Notes: generated by a model not told the origin, from the sequence alone. DNA of 64,000 nt from Leptolyngbya iicbica LK (GCF_004212215.1 NZ_QVFV01000012.1:23873-87872); one strand, 5' to 3'; counted from the first letter of the stretch, positions 7,554 to 16,242 are shown. Made by a program: numbers and translations.

Positions 7554-7608
7554 TCCGGGGTGGGCCGCTGCTACAACCCATGCGATGGAAACGAGTTGAC
7601 ACTGAGTT

Positions 7609-8388
7609 ATGAAAACCACTGAACCGCTATTAAAAATTGACGGGCTGACGAAACGGTTTGGGGCTATTCGGGCCTGCGATCGCATTGCCTTTGACCTTTA
7701 TCCGGGGCAGGTGCTCGGCATTATTGGGGAATCGGGTTCCGGCAAAAGTACGTTGCTGAAAGCGATCGCGGGGGAGATTCCCGTCGATGGGGGGCAGGTG
7801 TTGTATCGCGATCGCACCGCCCAGCTCATCAACCTGCGCACCCTGCCAGAAGCCCGCCGTCGCCAACTGATGAAAACTGAATGGGGCTTTGTGCAGCAAA
7901 ATCCTCGGGATGGTCTGCGGCTACAAGTCACCGCCGGGGCCAACATTGGGGAGCGCCTGCTCGACGTGGGGGAACGCCACTACGGCAATATTCGCGCCGA
8001 AGCCTTGGCTTGGCTCAACCAGGTGGAAATTCCGGATGCCCGCATGGATGACCTGCCCAGCAACTTTTCGGGCGGGATGCAGCAGCGGCTACAGCTCGCC
8101 CGCATTTTGGTCACCCGACCCCGGCTGGTGCTAATGGATGAACCCACTGGCGGGCTGGATGTGTCGGTGCAGGCGAGGCTGCTGGATTTGTTGCGATCGC
8201 TGGTGCGCACCCTGCATCTCAGCGTCATTTTGGTCACCCACGACATCGGCGTGGTGCGGCTGTTGGCCCACCGCCTGCTCGTGATGCAAAACGGCCAGGT
8301 CGTCGAAGCGGGACTAACCGACCAAGTGCTTGATGACCCGCATCATCCCTATACCCAGCAACTCGTCAGCGCGACCCTCGTGCCCTAA
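7609..8388 (+). CDS. phnK: C-P lyase ABC-type ATPase PhnK
   Basis: This soluble ABC ATPase docks on PhnJ and couples ATP hydrolysis to opening of the C-P lyase core. It is not a transporter component. The 259 residues carry Walker A GESGSGKST (about 43-51), signature FSGGMQQR, Walker B LVLMDEPTGGLD and switch His in VTHDIGVV. The C-terminus LDDPHHPYTQQLVSATL is of the oligopeptide-ATPase type, as in known PhnK. The stop overlaps the start of phnL by one base. Confidence 0.93.
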   Translation: MKTTEPLLKIDGLTKRFGAIRACDRIAFDLYPGQVLGIIGESGSGKSTLLKAIAGEIPVDGGQVLYRDRTAQLINLRTLPEARRRQLMKTEWGFVQQNPRDGLRLQVTAGANIGERLLDVGERHYGNIRAEALAWLNQVEIPDARMDDLPSNFSGGMQQRLQLARILVTRPRLVLMDEPTGGLDVSVQARLLDLLRSLVRTLHLSVILVTHDIGVVRLLAHRLLVMQNGQVVEAGLTDQVLDDPHHPYTQQLVSATLVP

Positions 8389-9170
8389 TGACGACGGCTC
8401 GATCCGGCTCGGTGCTGCCCCTTCTTAAAACTCCCATGGTTATGACTTACACCCTGTTACCCACTCCCACCCGCCTCCCGACGGACTTGCCCCCGCACGC
8501 CGTCATCCATGCTGATCAACTCCACAAAACGTTCACACTGCATCATCAAGGGGGCGCGCAGATTCCCGTGCTGGCGGGGACGACGCTGACGGTGCAAGCG
8601 GGGGAATGTGTGGCGCTGCAAGGGCCATCAGGCTCCGGCAAGTCAACGTTTATGCGATCGCTGTATGCCAACTATCGCATCGACCAGGGGGCGATCTGGG
8701 TCAAACATCAGGGTGACTGGGTCAACTTGCCCCAACTCCCAGCCCACCAATTGCTGGCCGTGCGACAACAGACCATCGGCTATGTGAGTCAATTTCTGCG
8801 GGTCATTCCCCGAGTCCCTGCGTTGGAGGTCGCCGCTGAACCCCTGCTGGATTTGGGGGTAGAGCCGGAATCTGCCCGAGACAAGATTTGTCAGCTCTTT
8901 ACCCAGTTGAATCTCCCGGAACGGCTGTGGCACCTGTCTCCGACTACCTTTTCTGGTGGCGAAAAGCAGCGGGTCAATATTGCCCGGGCCTTTGCCGTCA
9001 ACTATCCGGTGATGCTGCTGGATGAACCGACCTCCGCCCTGGATGCGGCGAATCGGGAAGTCGTCATGGCGCTGATCGCCGCCCGCAAAGCCCAGGGATG
9101 CGCCATGGTCGGCATCTTTCACGATGACGAAGTGCGCGAGCGGGTCTGCGATCGCACCCTGCATTTCTAA
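8388..9170 (+). CDS. phnL: C-P lyase ABC-type ATPase PhnL
   Basis: This is the second ABC ATPase of the C-P lyase pathway. With PhnG, PhnH and PhnI it supports transfer of phosphonate to the ribose of ATP, and it can bind PhnK on the core. The 260 residues have Walker A GPSGSGKST, the PhnL-typical RSLYANYRIDQG and VSQFLRVIPRVPALEV, signature FSGGEKQR, Walker B VMLLDEPTSALD and a switch FHDDEV. About 34 N-terminal residues precede the conserved start seen in E. coli, so translation may begin at an internal ATG, for example 8436. A 152-bp gap with a Pho box follows. Confidence 0.93.
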   Translation: MTTARSGSVLPLLKTPMVMTYTLLPTPTRLPTDLPPHAVIHADQLHKTFTLHHQGGAQIPVLAGTTLTVQAGECVALQGPSGSGKSTFMRSLYANYRIDQGAIWVKHQGDWVNLPQLPAHQLLAVRQQTIGYVSQFLRVIPRVPALEVAAEPLLDLGVEPESARDKICQLFTQLNLPERLWHLSPTTFSGGEKQRVNIARAFAVNYPVMLLDEPTSALDAANREVVMALIAARKAQGCAMVGIFHDDEVRERVCDRTLHF

Positions 9171-9192
9171 CTCCCCCAGTCCTACCCATCTC

Positions 9193-9222
9193 GTTAATGC
9201 CACCTCAACATCCCGTTAACCT
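9193..9222 (+). promoter_or_regulatory. internal Pho box before phnM
   Basis: The octamers GTTAATGC (9193-9200), CTCAACAT (9204-9211) and GTTAACCT (9215-9222) occur at an exact 11-bp period. They match CTTAACCT at 4, 6 and 7 positions. A possible -10, TATCAC (9231-9236), follows at a suitable distance. The gap between phnL and phnM is the longest in the operon, consistent with a second promoter driving phnM, the HD gene and the genes behind it. Confidence 0.6.
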
Positions 9223-9322
9223 CGATTTGATATCACAGGGCTAGCCTCCTTCACTGACGACTGTCACCCTCCCCCGCTGATTGCTGCTGTTCATCGTTTA
9301 CGTCACCCGAGAGAGTTTATTC

Positions 9323-10459
9323 ATGATCGAGTCGATTTACACCAATTACCGTCTACAACTCCCCACCGAAGAGGTGGTGGGCACGCTGGTGGTGCGAGAT
9401 GGACGCATTGCGGATATTCAGCCGGGGGTGGTTGCCCAGGGCGAAAACGGCGCTGGCGACTATTTGCTGCCCGGTTTAGTAGAGCTGCACACGGATAATT
9501 TTGAACAGCGTCTGTCGCCGCGCCCCAAGGTATGCTGGCCCATGGATATGGCCGCTGTGCATCACGATCGCGACCTGGCGGCCGCTGGCATTACGACGGT
9601 GTGTGATGCGATCGCCGTGGGCGACATCACCCCCGACTCCATGCGGATGACCCAGTTCGACCCAATGATCAATACCATCCACGATGGCCAAACCGCTGGC
9701 CGGTTTGCCGTCGATCATCGATTGCATCTGCGCTGTGAGTTGGGCTACGAGGCTGTGCACGAAGTGACTGCGACCTATGCCGAACACCCGCTCCTCGCCC
9801 TGATTTCCTTGATGGATCACACGCCCGGTCAACGGCAGTTCGTCCAAATCGACAAATACAAAGAGTATTACCAGGGCAAGCACGGGGTCAGCAGTGCGGA
9901 GATGGAAGCCTTCATTCAAACGCGGATTGATGCCCAGCAGCGCCACGCCGAAGACAATCGCCGCAAGCTCGTTGAGCTGACCCAAGCTCACCAAATTTGT
10001 CTGGCCAGCCATGACGACGCCACCCCCGAGCATGTGCAGGAAGCGCTGCAAGATGGGGCCAAAATTGCGGAGTTTCCCACGACTTTGGACGCGGCGAAAG
10101 CGGCCCACCAACATGGCTTACAAGTGCTGATGGGGGCTCCCAATCTGATCCTGGGCGGTTCCCATTCAGGCAACGTGTCCGCGATGGAACTGATCGAACA
10201 GGACTTGGTCGATATTATCTCTTCGGACTATGTGCCCCAGAGTCTGGTGCAGGCCATCTTCCTGATTGCGCAGCAGCAGCAAAAACCGGTGTATGAGGCG
10301 ATGCGGCTGTTCACCGCCAATCCGGCGCGGGCCATTGGGCTCGATCGCGATCGCGGCAGCCTCGCAGTGGGCAAGCGCGCCGACTTCCTCACCATTCACT
10401 ATGACGGCACCGTCCCCCGCCTGACCGCCGTCCACCGTCAGGGTCGCCGCATCGCCTGA
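9323..10459 (+). CDS. phnM: phosphonate triphosphate hydrolase PhnM
   Basis: This amidohydrolase-superfamily enzyme removes pyrophosphate from alpha-D-ribose-1-phosphonate 5-triphosphate to give the PhnJ substrate. The ATG at 9323 gives 378 residues, the normal family length (E. coli 378). Metal-site motifs are visible as LPGLVELHTDNFEQRLSPRP (the His-x-Asp of PhnM), HRLHLRCE, ASHDDATPEHV and SSDYVPQSL. The middle carries SLMDHTPGQRQFVQIDKYKE, strongly conserved in PhnM. An open frame extends upstream to 9281 but lacks homology. A Pho box lies about 100 bp upstream. Confidence 0.95.
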   Translation: MIESIYTNYRLQLPTEEVVGTLVVRDGRIADIQPGVVAQGENGAGDYLLPGLVELHTDNFEQRLSPRPKVCWPMDMAAVHHDRDLAAAGITTVCDAIAVGDITPDSMRMTQFDPMINTIHDGQTAGRFAVDHRLHLRCELGYEAVHEVTATYAEHPLLALISLMDHTPGQRQFVQIDKYKEYYQGKHGVSSAEMEAFIQTRIDAQQRHAEDNRRKLVELTQAHQICLASHDDATPEHVQEALQDGAKIAEFPTTLDAAKAAHQHGLQVLMGAPNLILGGSHSGNVSAMELIEQDLVDIISSDYVPQSLVQAIFLIAQQQQKPVYEAMRLFTANPARAIGLDRDRGSLAVGKRADFLTIHYDGTVPRLTAVHRQGRRIA

Positions 10460-10522
10460 TCGGCCCCCACCGATTTGTCCGGCGCGGTCCCCGACCCACC
10501 GATCTGCTCACCCTGGATTGCT

Positions 10523-11089
10523 ATGCCATATACCCTCTCAAGCCTGCTCGATCTTTATCGCGATCGCGGTCAAGCCCAGTACGGCAATGAAGCCGTTAGT
10601 CAGCTCGAACACGCCCTTCAGTGCGCCACTTTAGCCGCAGCGGCAGGACAATCGGCCGAGTTGATTGCCGCTTGCTTATTCCACGACTTGGGGCACCTGC
10701 TCCACCCCCTGGGCGACGCCCCCGGATTGCGCACCATTGACGATCGCCATGAATACCGAGCCATGCCGGTTTTAGAGCAGATGTTTCCCAGCACCGTTAC
10801 TAGACCCATTCAGCTGCACGTCGCCGCCAAGCGGTACCTCTGCGCCGTCGATGCCGGTTACTGGGATGCCCTATCCGCCGCCTCAAAGCGGAGTCTGGAA
10901 CTCCAGGGTGGCGTATTTTCACCAACTGCGGCGGCGGCTTTCATTCAACAACCCGACGCCAAACAGGCGGTGCAACTGCGGCGTTGGGATGATTTAGCCA
11001 AAGTGCAGGGGCTAGAGACGCCCGATTTAGACCATTTCTTACCCATGCTGCAACAGGTCCATCGAGCGCCCTCCGAACCCCTCGGCTAA
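10523..11089 (+). CDS. phosphonate-associated HD-domain oxygenase, PhnZ type
   Basis: This 188-residue protein resembles the HD-domain family found in phosphonate operons, which includes PhnZ, a mixed-valent di-iron enzyme that splits 2-amino-1-hydroxyethylphosphonate into glycine and phosphate. From memory of PhnZ, every key residue has a counterpart at constant offset: metal ligands H30, H54, D55, H76, H99 and D156, substrate contacts Y20 and E23, and phosphonate-binding K103. Motifs are NEAVSQLEHALQ, LFHDLGHLLH and HVAAKRYL. The ATG at 10523 starts the conserved region. Its location 63 bp after phnM suggests co-expression. The usual partner, the Fe/2-oxoglutarate hydroxylase PhnY, is absent from the window, so the natural substrate is open. 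Confidence 0.8.
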   Translation: MPYTLSSLLDLYRDRGQAQYGNEAVSQLEHALQCATLAAAAGQSAELIAACLFHDLGHLLHPLGDAPGLRTIDDRHEYRAMPVLEQMFPSTVTRPIQLHVAAKRYLCAVDAGYWDALSAASKRSLELQGGVFSPTAAAAFIQQPDAKQAVQLRRWDDLAKVQGLETPDLDHFLPMLQQVHRAPSEPLG

Positions 11090-11142
11090 GGGGGCCGCTC
11101 AGCCCCAGTCGCCCAGTCTTGCCCCCATTCGTTGTTGTGTAG

Positions 11143-11808
11143 ATGGTCAAAAATATGGAAAGCACTCATGTTCAGCCTCGGTTTGCCATGCTGCCGGATA
11201 TGGCGCTGCAGCCTCGGGGCGTCGTCTCAGAACAGTATTTGCAGCGGGGACTGACAACCTTCCGCGCCGCTTGCGCCTGGACGCAGGACTTACCCTACGG
11301 TGCCAACTCCAATAACGAGGATTCTTTGATTCTGTTTGAGGAAGGTTACGGCACTTGCACCACCAAACATGGCGCGATCGCCCGCCTCGCTGAGGAACAT
11401 CACCTGCCAGTTCATAAAAATCTGGGATTCTACCGACTGAACGATGAAATTGTCACCGGAGTCAATGCGTTGCTCGCCCCCTATCAGCTGGAGTTTATTC
11501 CCCAAATTCATTGCTTCCTGGTTTACGAAAATCATCGCATCGACCTGACTGAGGGCAACTGCAATGGCAAAAACAAAACCATTGCCGACTATGACTTTGT
11601 CGTACCAGTCGCCCCTGACCTGACCCACGAACAGCATCACGCTTACTATTTGGAGTATCTGCGACAGTATGCAGCGCTTGCGCCTGCGCTGGCGGCCCTC
11701 AGCGAGGAAACCGTGATGGACATATTAGCGGCGTGCGATCGCCAGCTCAAATATCAGTGTTCCATCATGCTGGATGCCGCCAACCCGCTGGTTCCAGCGA
11801 CCCGCTGA
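11143..11808 (+). CDS. transglutaminase-like protein of unknown function in the phn operon
   Basis: I do not recognise the family precisely. The 221 residues have a papain/transglutaminase-like layout: a nucleophile candidate C72 in YGTCTTKHGAIARLAEEH, then H123 in PQIHCFLVY and D134 in RIDLTEGN, spaced as a Cys-His-Asp triad. There is no signal peptide or membrane helix, so it should be cytoplasmic. A second ATG at 11155 is an alternative start. It follows the HD gene by 53 bp and precedes arsH by 27 bp on the same strand, so it is probably co-transcribed with the C-P lyase genes. A link to phosphonates is inferred from position only. Confidence 0.6.
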   Translation: MVKNMESTHVQPRFAMLPDMALQPRGVVSEQYLQRGLTTFRAACAWTQDLPYGANSNNEDSLILFEEGYGTCTTKHGAIARLAEEHHLPVHKNLGFYRLNDEIVTGVNALLAPYQLEFIPQIHCFLVYENHRIDLTEGNCNGKNKTIADYDFVVPVAPDLTHEQHHAYYLEYLRQYAALAPALAALSEETVMDILAACDRQLKYQCSIMLDAANPLVPATR

Positions 11809-11835
11809 CTTGATTGTTGCGTCTGAGAGTTCACC

Positions 11836-12480
11836 ATGAGTTTTGACCACAAACCGCGTATCCTGTTCCTCTACGGTTCTTTAAGAGAACGTTCCTACAG
11901 CCGTTTACTGGCCGAAGAAGCCGCCCGCATCATCGAAGACTTTGGCGCTGAGGTGCAATTCTTTGACCCCAGAGGTTTGCCATTGCACGGGGCTGAGCCT
12001 GACACCCATCCCAAAGTTCAGGAACTGCGAGAGTTATCCCTATGGTCGGAAGGCCAGGTGTGGTCTAGTCCAGAGATGCATGGCAACATTTCGGGACTGA
12101 TGAAAACCCAGATTGATTGGATCCCGCTCAGCATCGGAGCGATTCGGCCAACCCAGGGCCGCACCCTGGCGGTCATGCAGGTCTCCGGCGGCTCCCAATC
12201 CTTCAACGCGGTCAATACCATGCGCTTGCTGGGACGCTGGATGCGCATGTTCACCATTCCCAATCAGTCTTCCGTAGCCAAGGCGTATCAAGAGTTCAAT
12301 GAAGACGGCACCATGAAGGAATCAGCCTATCGCGATCGCGTAGTGGACGTGATGGAGGAGCTTTATCGCTTTACCCTGCTGCTACGAGACCAGGTGGATG
12401 ACCTGACCGATCGCTACAGCGAACGTAAGGCCGCAGCGGCTAAACAGATTGAGCAAGCTGCTCAGAAAGCAGTGCAGTAA
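11836..12480 (+). CDS. arsH: ArsH-type NADPH-dependent FMN reductase
   Basis: This flavodoxin-like oxidoreductase is known in the family to oxidise trivalent organoarsenicals to the less toxic pentavalent forms, and to reduce quinones or Fe(III) with NADPH. It is 214 residues long. The FMN-phosphate loop [10 protein letters not shown] (about 15-24) is at the N-terminus, followed by [41 protein letters not shown], and the ArsH-specific [21 protein letters not shown]. The tail is a charged helix. No arsenic regulator or efflux gene lies nearby. Instead it ends the phosphonate operon, 27 bp after the transglutaminase-like gene. The C-As and C-P chemistries are analogous. Confidence 0.85.
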   Translation: MSFDHKPRILFLYGSLRERSYSRLLAEEAARIIEDFGAEVQFFDPRGLPLHGAEPDTHPKVQELRELSLWSEGQVWSSPEMHGNISGLMKTQIDWIPLSIGAIRPTQGRTLAVMQVSGGSQSFNAVNTMRLLGRWMRMFTIPNQSSVAKAYQEFNEDGTMKESAYRDRVVDVMEELYRFTLLLRDQVDDLTDRYSERKAAAAKQIEQAAQKAVQ

Positions 12481-12580
12481 TCCCAAAGCCGTACTCTACA
12501 TATCAGGGGCATGGCATCTTCTCCGGTAATTCCCCCAGCTGACTCGGTAATCGAATGTACGAAGCTCATTCAATATTGAA

Positions 12581-12653
<73 letters not shown>

Positions 12654-13095
12654 TAGTCGAGAGTTGCATCTTACTAGAGAACTCCACTCCATTATCTATT
12701 CTCCTGACAAATCAGCAACCACCTCAGCCGTCATCACTTGTTGATCGGGAAGGCCGATTTGTCATGCTTTCCAGGCTTACAATTCCAGCGGCAAAAACGT
12801 CTGAAAGCATTGTCAACACTGGTTTAGCACATGTGCTGCAGGATTGACCAAACGCCCCATGTCCTGAGAGGGCAAATGGTCGGCCCAATCAGCGAATATC
12901 ATATGATGCAAAGTTTCCAGTATTCATGCTGGTGAACCGACGGGATGGGCTAATGTAAGGTATCAATAACGTAGGGTTGAGAGGCCCTACGCTCTCTTAA
13001 TTGAGAGGGTTGCCTGTCCGATCAGAATGAGCTATCAGGCGCGATCGCACCTATAGTTTTCTGAGCTTGACTCCACAGACACGAATCGCTGCATC
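12654..13095. other. 442-bp gap between tRNA-Arg and the next gene
   Basis: I see no gene. Two small hairpins lie side by side: GTAGGG/CCCTAC (12971-12990) and CTCTC/GAGAG (12992-13007), about 90 bp before the next start. They could belong to that gene's 5' leader. No T-run follows, so they are not obvious terminators. Confidence 0.5.
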
Positions 13096-13761
13096 ATGTT
13101 CATTCTTAAGCGTCAGGATGTTGATATTAAAAATGTTCAGCATCCCAGTAAGGAACAGCCAATCCCAATCTTGTACTATCAGGGGCAGACTTTTCGGCTG
13201 CTGAGTGTTTTTGCGGCAGCGCAAGAAGAAGAAGCCATGGCGCTCTGGCGCGACCTGACTGACAACCGGGGCAAGGCCTGCGTGCTGTTAGAAGAGACCG
13301 AACGCTTTAGCATTTGGGGCAAGATTCGGCTGGATGCGTTAGACCAAGACAGCAGCCAAGGCAGTGGCCAACCAGCCGCCCAAGCGTTGATTCAAGGCTG
13401 CCTCTTAATTTTGCAGGCTTTATTTATTGATATTGAAGATTTGCTGGGAGCCAAGCAGGCTAACTTGTTTGAGAGCGAGATCTCGAGCGCTCTGATGCAG
13501 TGGCGGTTTCCGCAAGTCAATTCAGAAAAGGCCATTAAAAGTCTGTTGACGATGGATCCGCTGGCGACTCAGGTGCCCCCTTGGGAAGAGCACCACTTGC
13601 AGCGACTTTTAGAAGAAATGCATCGGTTGGGCAAGGATGCCTTTGGCAATGCCAACTTTACGGAGCGATCGCTCGATGCCATCGAAGATCTCTCGAATAA
13701 TGAACAAAAACAGTTCATGAGTTGGCTCTCGATGTCGCCTTCTGGCAAGTTGTGGCAATAA
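13096..13761 (+). CDS. conserved cyanobacterial protein of unknown function
   Basis: This is a 221-residue soluble protein with no signal peptide. The N-terminal part (MFILKRQDVDIKNVQHPSKE, then ILYYQGQTFRLLSVF and ALWRDLTDNRGKACVLLEE) resembles a protein family I recall from many filamentous cyanobacteria (Npun_F0813-like). The role is unknown. The middle (QALIQGCLLILQALFIDIEDLLG) is helical, and the C-terminus ends in LSMSPSGKLWQ. It is flanked by gaps on both sides and appears monocistronic. The ATG at 13096 is the only sensible start. I assign no function. Confidence 0.75.
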   Translation: MFILKRQDVDIKNVQHPSKEQPIPILYYQGQTFRLLSVFAAAQEEEAMALWRDLTDNRGKACVLLEETERFSIWGKIRLDALDQDSSQGSGQPAAQALIQGCLLILQALFIDIEDLLGAKQANLFESEISSALMQWRFPQVNSEKAIKSLLTMDPLATQVPPWEEHHLQRLLEEMHRLGKDAFGNANFTERSLDAIEDLSNNEQKQFMSWLSMSPSGKLWQ

Positions 13762-13984
13762 GGAAGCAAACGGCTTGACATCAGCTCATGCTGCAAACTA
13801 GCCGAGTTTGATGCCCCCTGCCTTACGTATTGCTAACCCTGGATAGATTTAATGCGTCAGTTTAGCGATATTGCGGTAAAACAAGACCTACTGGGTTATT
13901 CTGCTGTGATTTGAGCGCCTCAAAAGCGACCTCAACGGGTTGAACTTTCCCAAACTTGTTGTGTGCTCTGAGGAGAGTATTCCA

Positions 13985-15034
13985 TTGAGCAAGCAGTCTT
14001 CCTCCTCTTCTTCGCTGTTGTCAAACAATGCCCTGATCACCCTTTCGATCATTTGGGCATTGCTGGCAATTTTCATTTTTCTGTTTTTCAGCGTGCTGCC
14101 AGAAGGGGCCGACACGCGGCCAAACTGGTATCTCAACACCATTACCATTATTGAAACTGGCGCGTTTCTCTTTGCGAGTTTTTTGTGCTTTCGTAATTGG
14201 CAAAGTAGTCAAATCGTCAGTGGACGAGGCGTCTGGCTATCGATTGGAATTGGCTTGCTACTGTATGCCGGTGGCAATATCTTCTTTTATCTGTGGAATA
14301 ACGTTTTTGGTCTAGATCCGTCGGTGTCCTTTGGCGACTTCTTTTATCTGTCGTCCTATGTCTTTTTGGCTGTGGGGATGTTTAAGGCGGTGTTGCCCCG
14401 TCGCCTCAACCTGGATCCCAAGCAATGGGCAATCGTGGTTATCGTGGCCGTCTTGGGTGCAGCGCTGGCGATTTTCCCCCAATTTGGCGGCGATGAGGCC
14501 GCGATCGCTCCCCCGATGCCGCCATCGGTGTCTGCTCGGGTCACGCTGGCGTCTCCGGCTTGGGCGCAAGACCCGCCGCCTGCTGAGCCTGCTCCTGCGG
14601 AACCCGTCCCCGCTGAATCGGCCCCCGCTGAACCGACGCCTACTGAACCCGTTCCGGTGGAAGTTGACGAAGCACCGCCATCGACAGCGCCGGGGTGGGC
14701 GGTGAGCATTGACAACCTCCTCGATCCGTTTGTGGATATTGTGGGCTATCTCTACATTTTCGGCGACTGGTTATTGTTGGTCGTGGCCACGACGTTGCTC
14801 GTTGCTTTTTGGGGCGGTCGCTTTTCGCAGTCGTGGAAATTGATCGCGATCGCGGCCTTCTGCCTCTACATCGCCGATATGTTTTTCGCCTACCAAGACA
14901 ACTATATCGAAGGTGCGGTGTGGGAAGTCTTTTGGACGTTCTCCGCGCTGTTCTTTGGGCTGGGGGCCGTGGTAGAAAATGCGATCTCAAGTCGTTCGCG
15001 GCGCGGTGCTCGCCGCCGTCGAGTACAGTCCTGA
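13985..15034 (+). CDS. multi-pass membrane protein with Pro/Ala/Glu repeat loop
   Basis: I do not recognise the family. I chose the TTG at 13985 because GAGGAGAG lies about 8 bp upstream. An in-frame TTG at 13940 has no such site. The product is about 349 residues. Hydrophobic helices are visible near the N-terminus (LITLSIIWALLAIFIFLFFS), then TGAFLFASFLCF, WLSIGIGLLLYAGGNIFFYLW, YVFLAVGMFKAVL and AIVVIVAVLGAALAIF. Two or three more follow in the C-terminal half. Between them is a roughly 60-residue segment with SPAWAQ, similar to a signal-peptidase site, followed by repeats of the type PAEP-APAEP-VPAES. The C-terminus is Arg-rich (RRGARRRRVQS). A strong hairpin terminator follows. Confidence 0.7.
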   Translation: MSKQSSSSSSLLSNNALITLSIIWALLAIFIFLFFSVLPEGADTRPNWYLNTITIIETGAFLFASFLCFRNWQSSQIVSGRGVWLSIGIGLLLYAGGNIFFYLWNNVFGLDPSVSFGDFFYLSSYVFLAVGMFKAVLPRRLNLDPKQWAIVVIVAVLGAALAIFPQFGGDEAAIAPPMPPSVSARVTLASPAWAQDPPPAEPAPAEPVPAESAPAEPTPTEPVPVEVDEAPPSTAPGWAVSIDNLLDPFVDIVGYLYIFGDWLLLVVATTLLVAFWGGRFSQSWKLIAIAAFCLYIADMFFAYQDNYIEGAVWEVFWTFSALFFGLGAVVENAISSRSRRGARRRRVQS

Positions 15035-15077
15035 AACCTGTCAGACTCCGTTGCGCTGTCTGCCTTGTTGACTCTCC

Positions 15078-15125
15078 AAAACTCGCGATCGCGCCTACCA
15101 ATCCAAGCGGGCGATCGCGAGTTTT
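15078..15125. terminator. bidirectional intrinsic terminator between convergent genes
   Basis: AAAACTCGCGATCGC (15078-15092) and GCGATCGCGAGTTTT (15111-15125) are perfect 15-bp inverted repeats with an 18-bp loop. Each stem is built on a HIP1 octamer and flanked by A or T runs, so it can end both the plus-strand membrane-protein gene and the minus-strand aldolase gene. Confidence 0.8.
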
Positions 15126-15162
15126 GATTTTTCTGGCTGTGTGGCAGCAGCGATGGGGGAAA

Positions 15163-16242
15163 TCAAGCGATCGTGATTTCCTCCGACAAATACACGTCTT
15201 GAATCAGGTGAAAGAGCTTAACCCCTTCGGCAAAGTCGCGCTGAAAGGTTTTGCGACCGGAAATGAGGCCACAGCCCCCCGCCCGCTTGTTAATGACCGC
15301 CGTGCGTATCGCTGCCGCAAAATCATTTTTGCCTGAGGCTCCGCCAGAGTTGATGAGTCCGGCTCGGCCCGCATAGCAATTCAGCACTTGATAACGGGTT
15401 AAGTCGATGGGATGGTCGCTGGTCAGGTCGGAATAAACCCGGTCATCCGTGCGGCCAAACTTTTGCCCAGTGGCTTGGGCCACGGCTCGATAGCCGCCGT
15501 TATTTTCCGGCAGCTTTTGCTTGATGATGTCGGCTCCAATGGTGGTGCCCAGGTGGTTGGCCTGTCCCGTCAAATCAGCTGATAGGTGATAATCCTGATC
15601 TTGCTTGAAGGCACTGTTGCGTAGGTAACACCACAGAATCGTCGCCATTCCCAGTTCGTGGGCGCGGGCAAAAGCTGCTCGCACTTCTTGGAGCTGTCGG
15701 GTGGCCTGCTCGGATCCGAAGTAAATCGTCGCCCCCACGGCCACGGCTCCCAAGTTCCAAGCTTGCTCGACCGAGGCATACATGACCTGATCATTGGTGT
15801 TGGGAAAGGTCAAAAGTTCGCTGTGATTGAGCTTGGCGATAAAGGGGATGCGGTGGGCGTATTGACGTGACACACTGCCCAAGACGCCTACCGTGGTGGC
15901 AACGGCATTACAGCCTCCAGCGATCGCCAACTCGATAATATTTTCGGGATCAAAGTAAATGGGATTGGGCGCAAAAGAGGCCGCAGCGGAATGCTCGATG
16001 CCCTGATCGACAGGCAAAATCGACAAGTACCCAGTATTCGCCAATCGGCCGCTGCCATAAAGCTGTTGCAGGCTGCGGAGGACTTGGGGATTGCGATCGC
16101 TCTGCGCAAAAATTCGTGACACCCAGTCAGAGCCTGGCAAGTGTAACAAGGCTTTTGAAACCTTCGCGGTGTGGTTCAGTAAATCGTCCGCCTCATCACC
16201 TAAATAGTCACCGATTGTGTGCGCTACGGGAGTCGCCACCAT
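15163..16242 (-). CDS. fbaB: class I fructose-bisphosphate aldolase, DhnA/FbaB type
   Basis: This enzyme interconverts fructose 1,6-bisphosphate with glyceraldehyde 3-phosphate and dihydroxyacetone phosphate through a Schiff-base lysine. The 359 residues match the DhnA-type class I aldolase of E. coli (350 residues). Landmarks are [72 protein letters not shown], the active-site region [13 protein letters not shown], and [14 protein letters not shown]. It is unrelated in fold detail to class II cyanobacterial aldolases, and may serve gluconeogenesis or the Calvin cycle as a second isozyme. It stands alone, convergent with the upstream membrane-protein gene. Confidence 0.93.
   Translation of the reverse strand: MVATPVAHTIGDYLGDEADDLLNHTAKVSKALLHLPGSDWVSRIFAQSDRNPQVLRSLQQLYGSGRLANTGYLSILPVDQGIEHSAAASFAPNPIYFDPENIIELAIAGGCNAVATTVGVLGSVSRQYAHRIPFIAKLNHSELLTFPNTNDQVMYASVEQAWNLGAVAVGATIYFGSEQATRQLQEVRAAFARAHELGMATILWCYLRNSAFKQDQDYHLSADLTGQANHLGTTIGADIIKQKLPENNGGYRAVAQATGQKFGRTDDRVYSDLTSDHPIDLTRYQVLNCYAGRAGLINSGGASGKNDFAAAIRTAVINKRAGGCGLISGRKTFQRDFAEGVKLFHLIQDVYLSEEITIA

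Noticed and set aside
9476..10114. 212-codon minus-strand frame
   Set aside because: Antisense shadow of phnM, whose motifs are clear on the plus strand.
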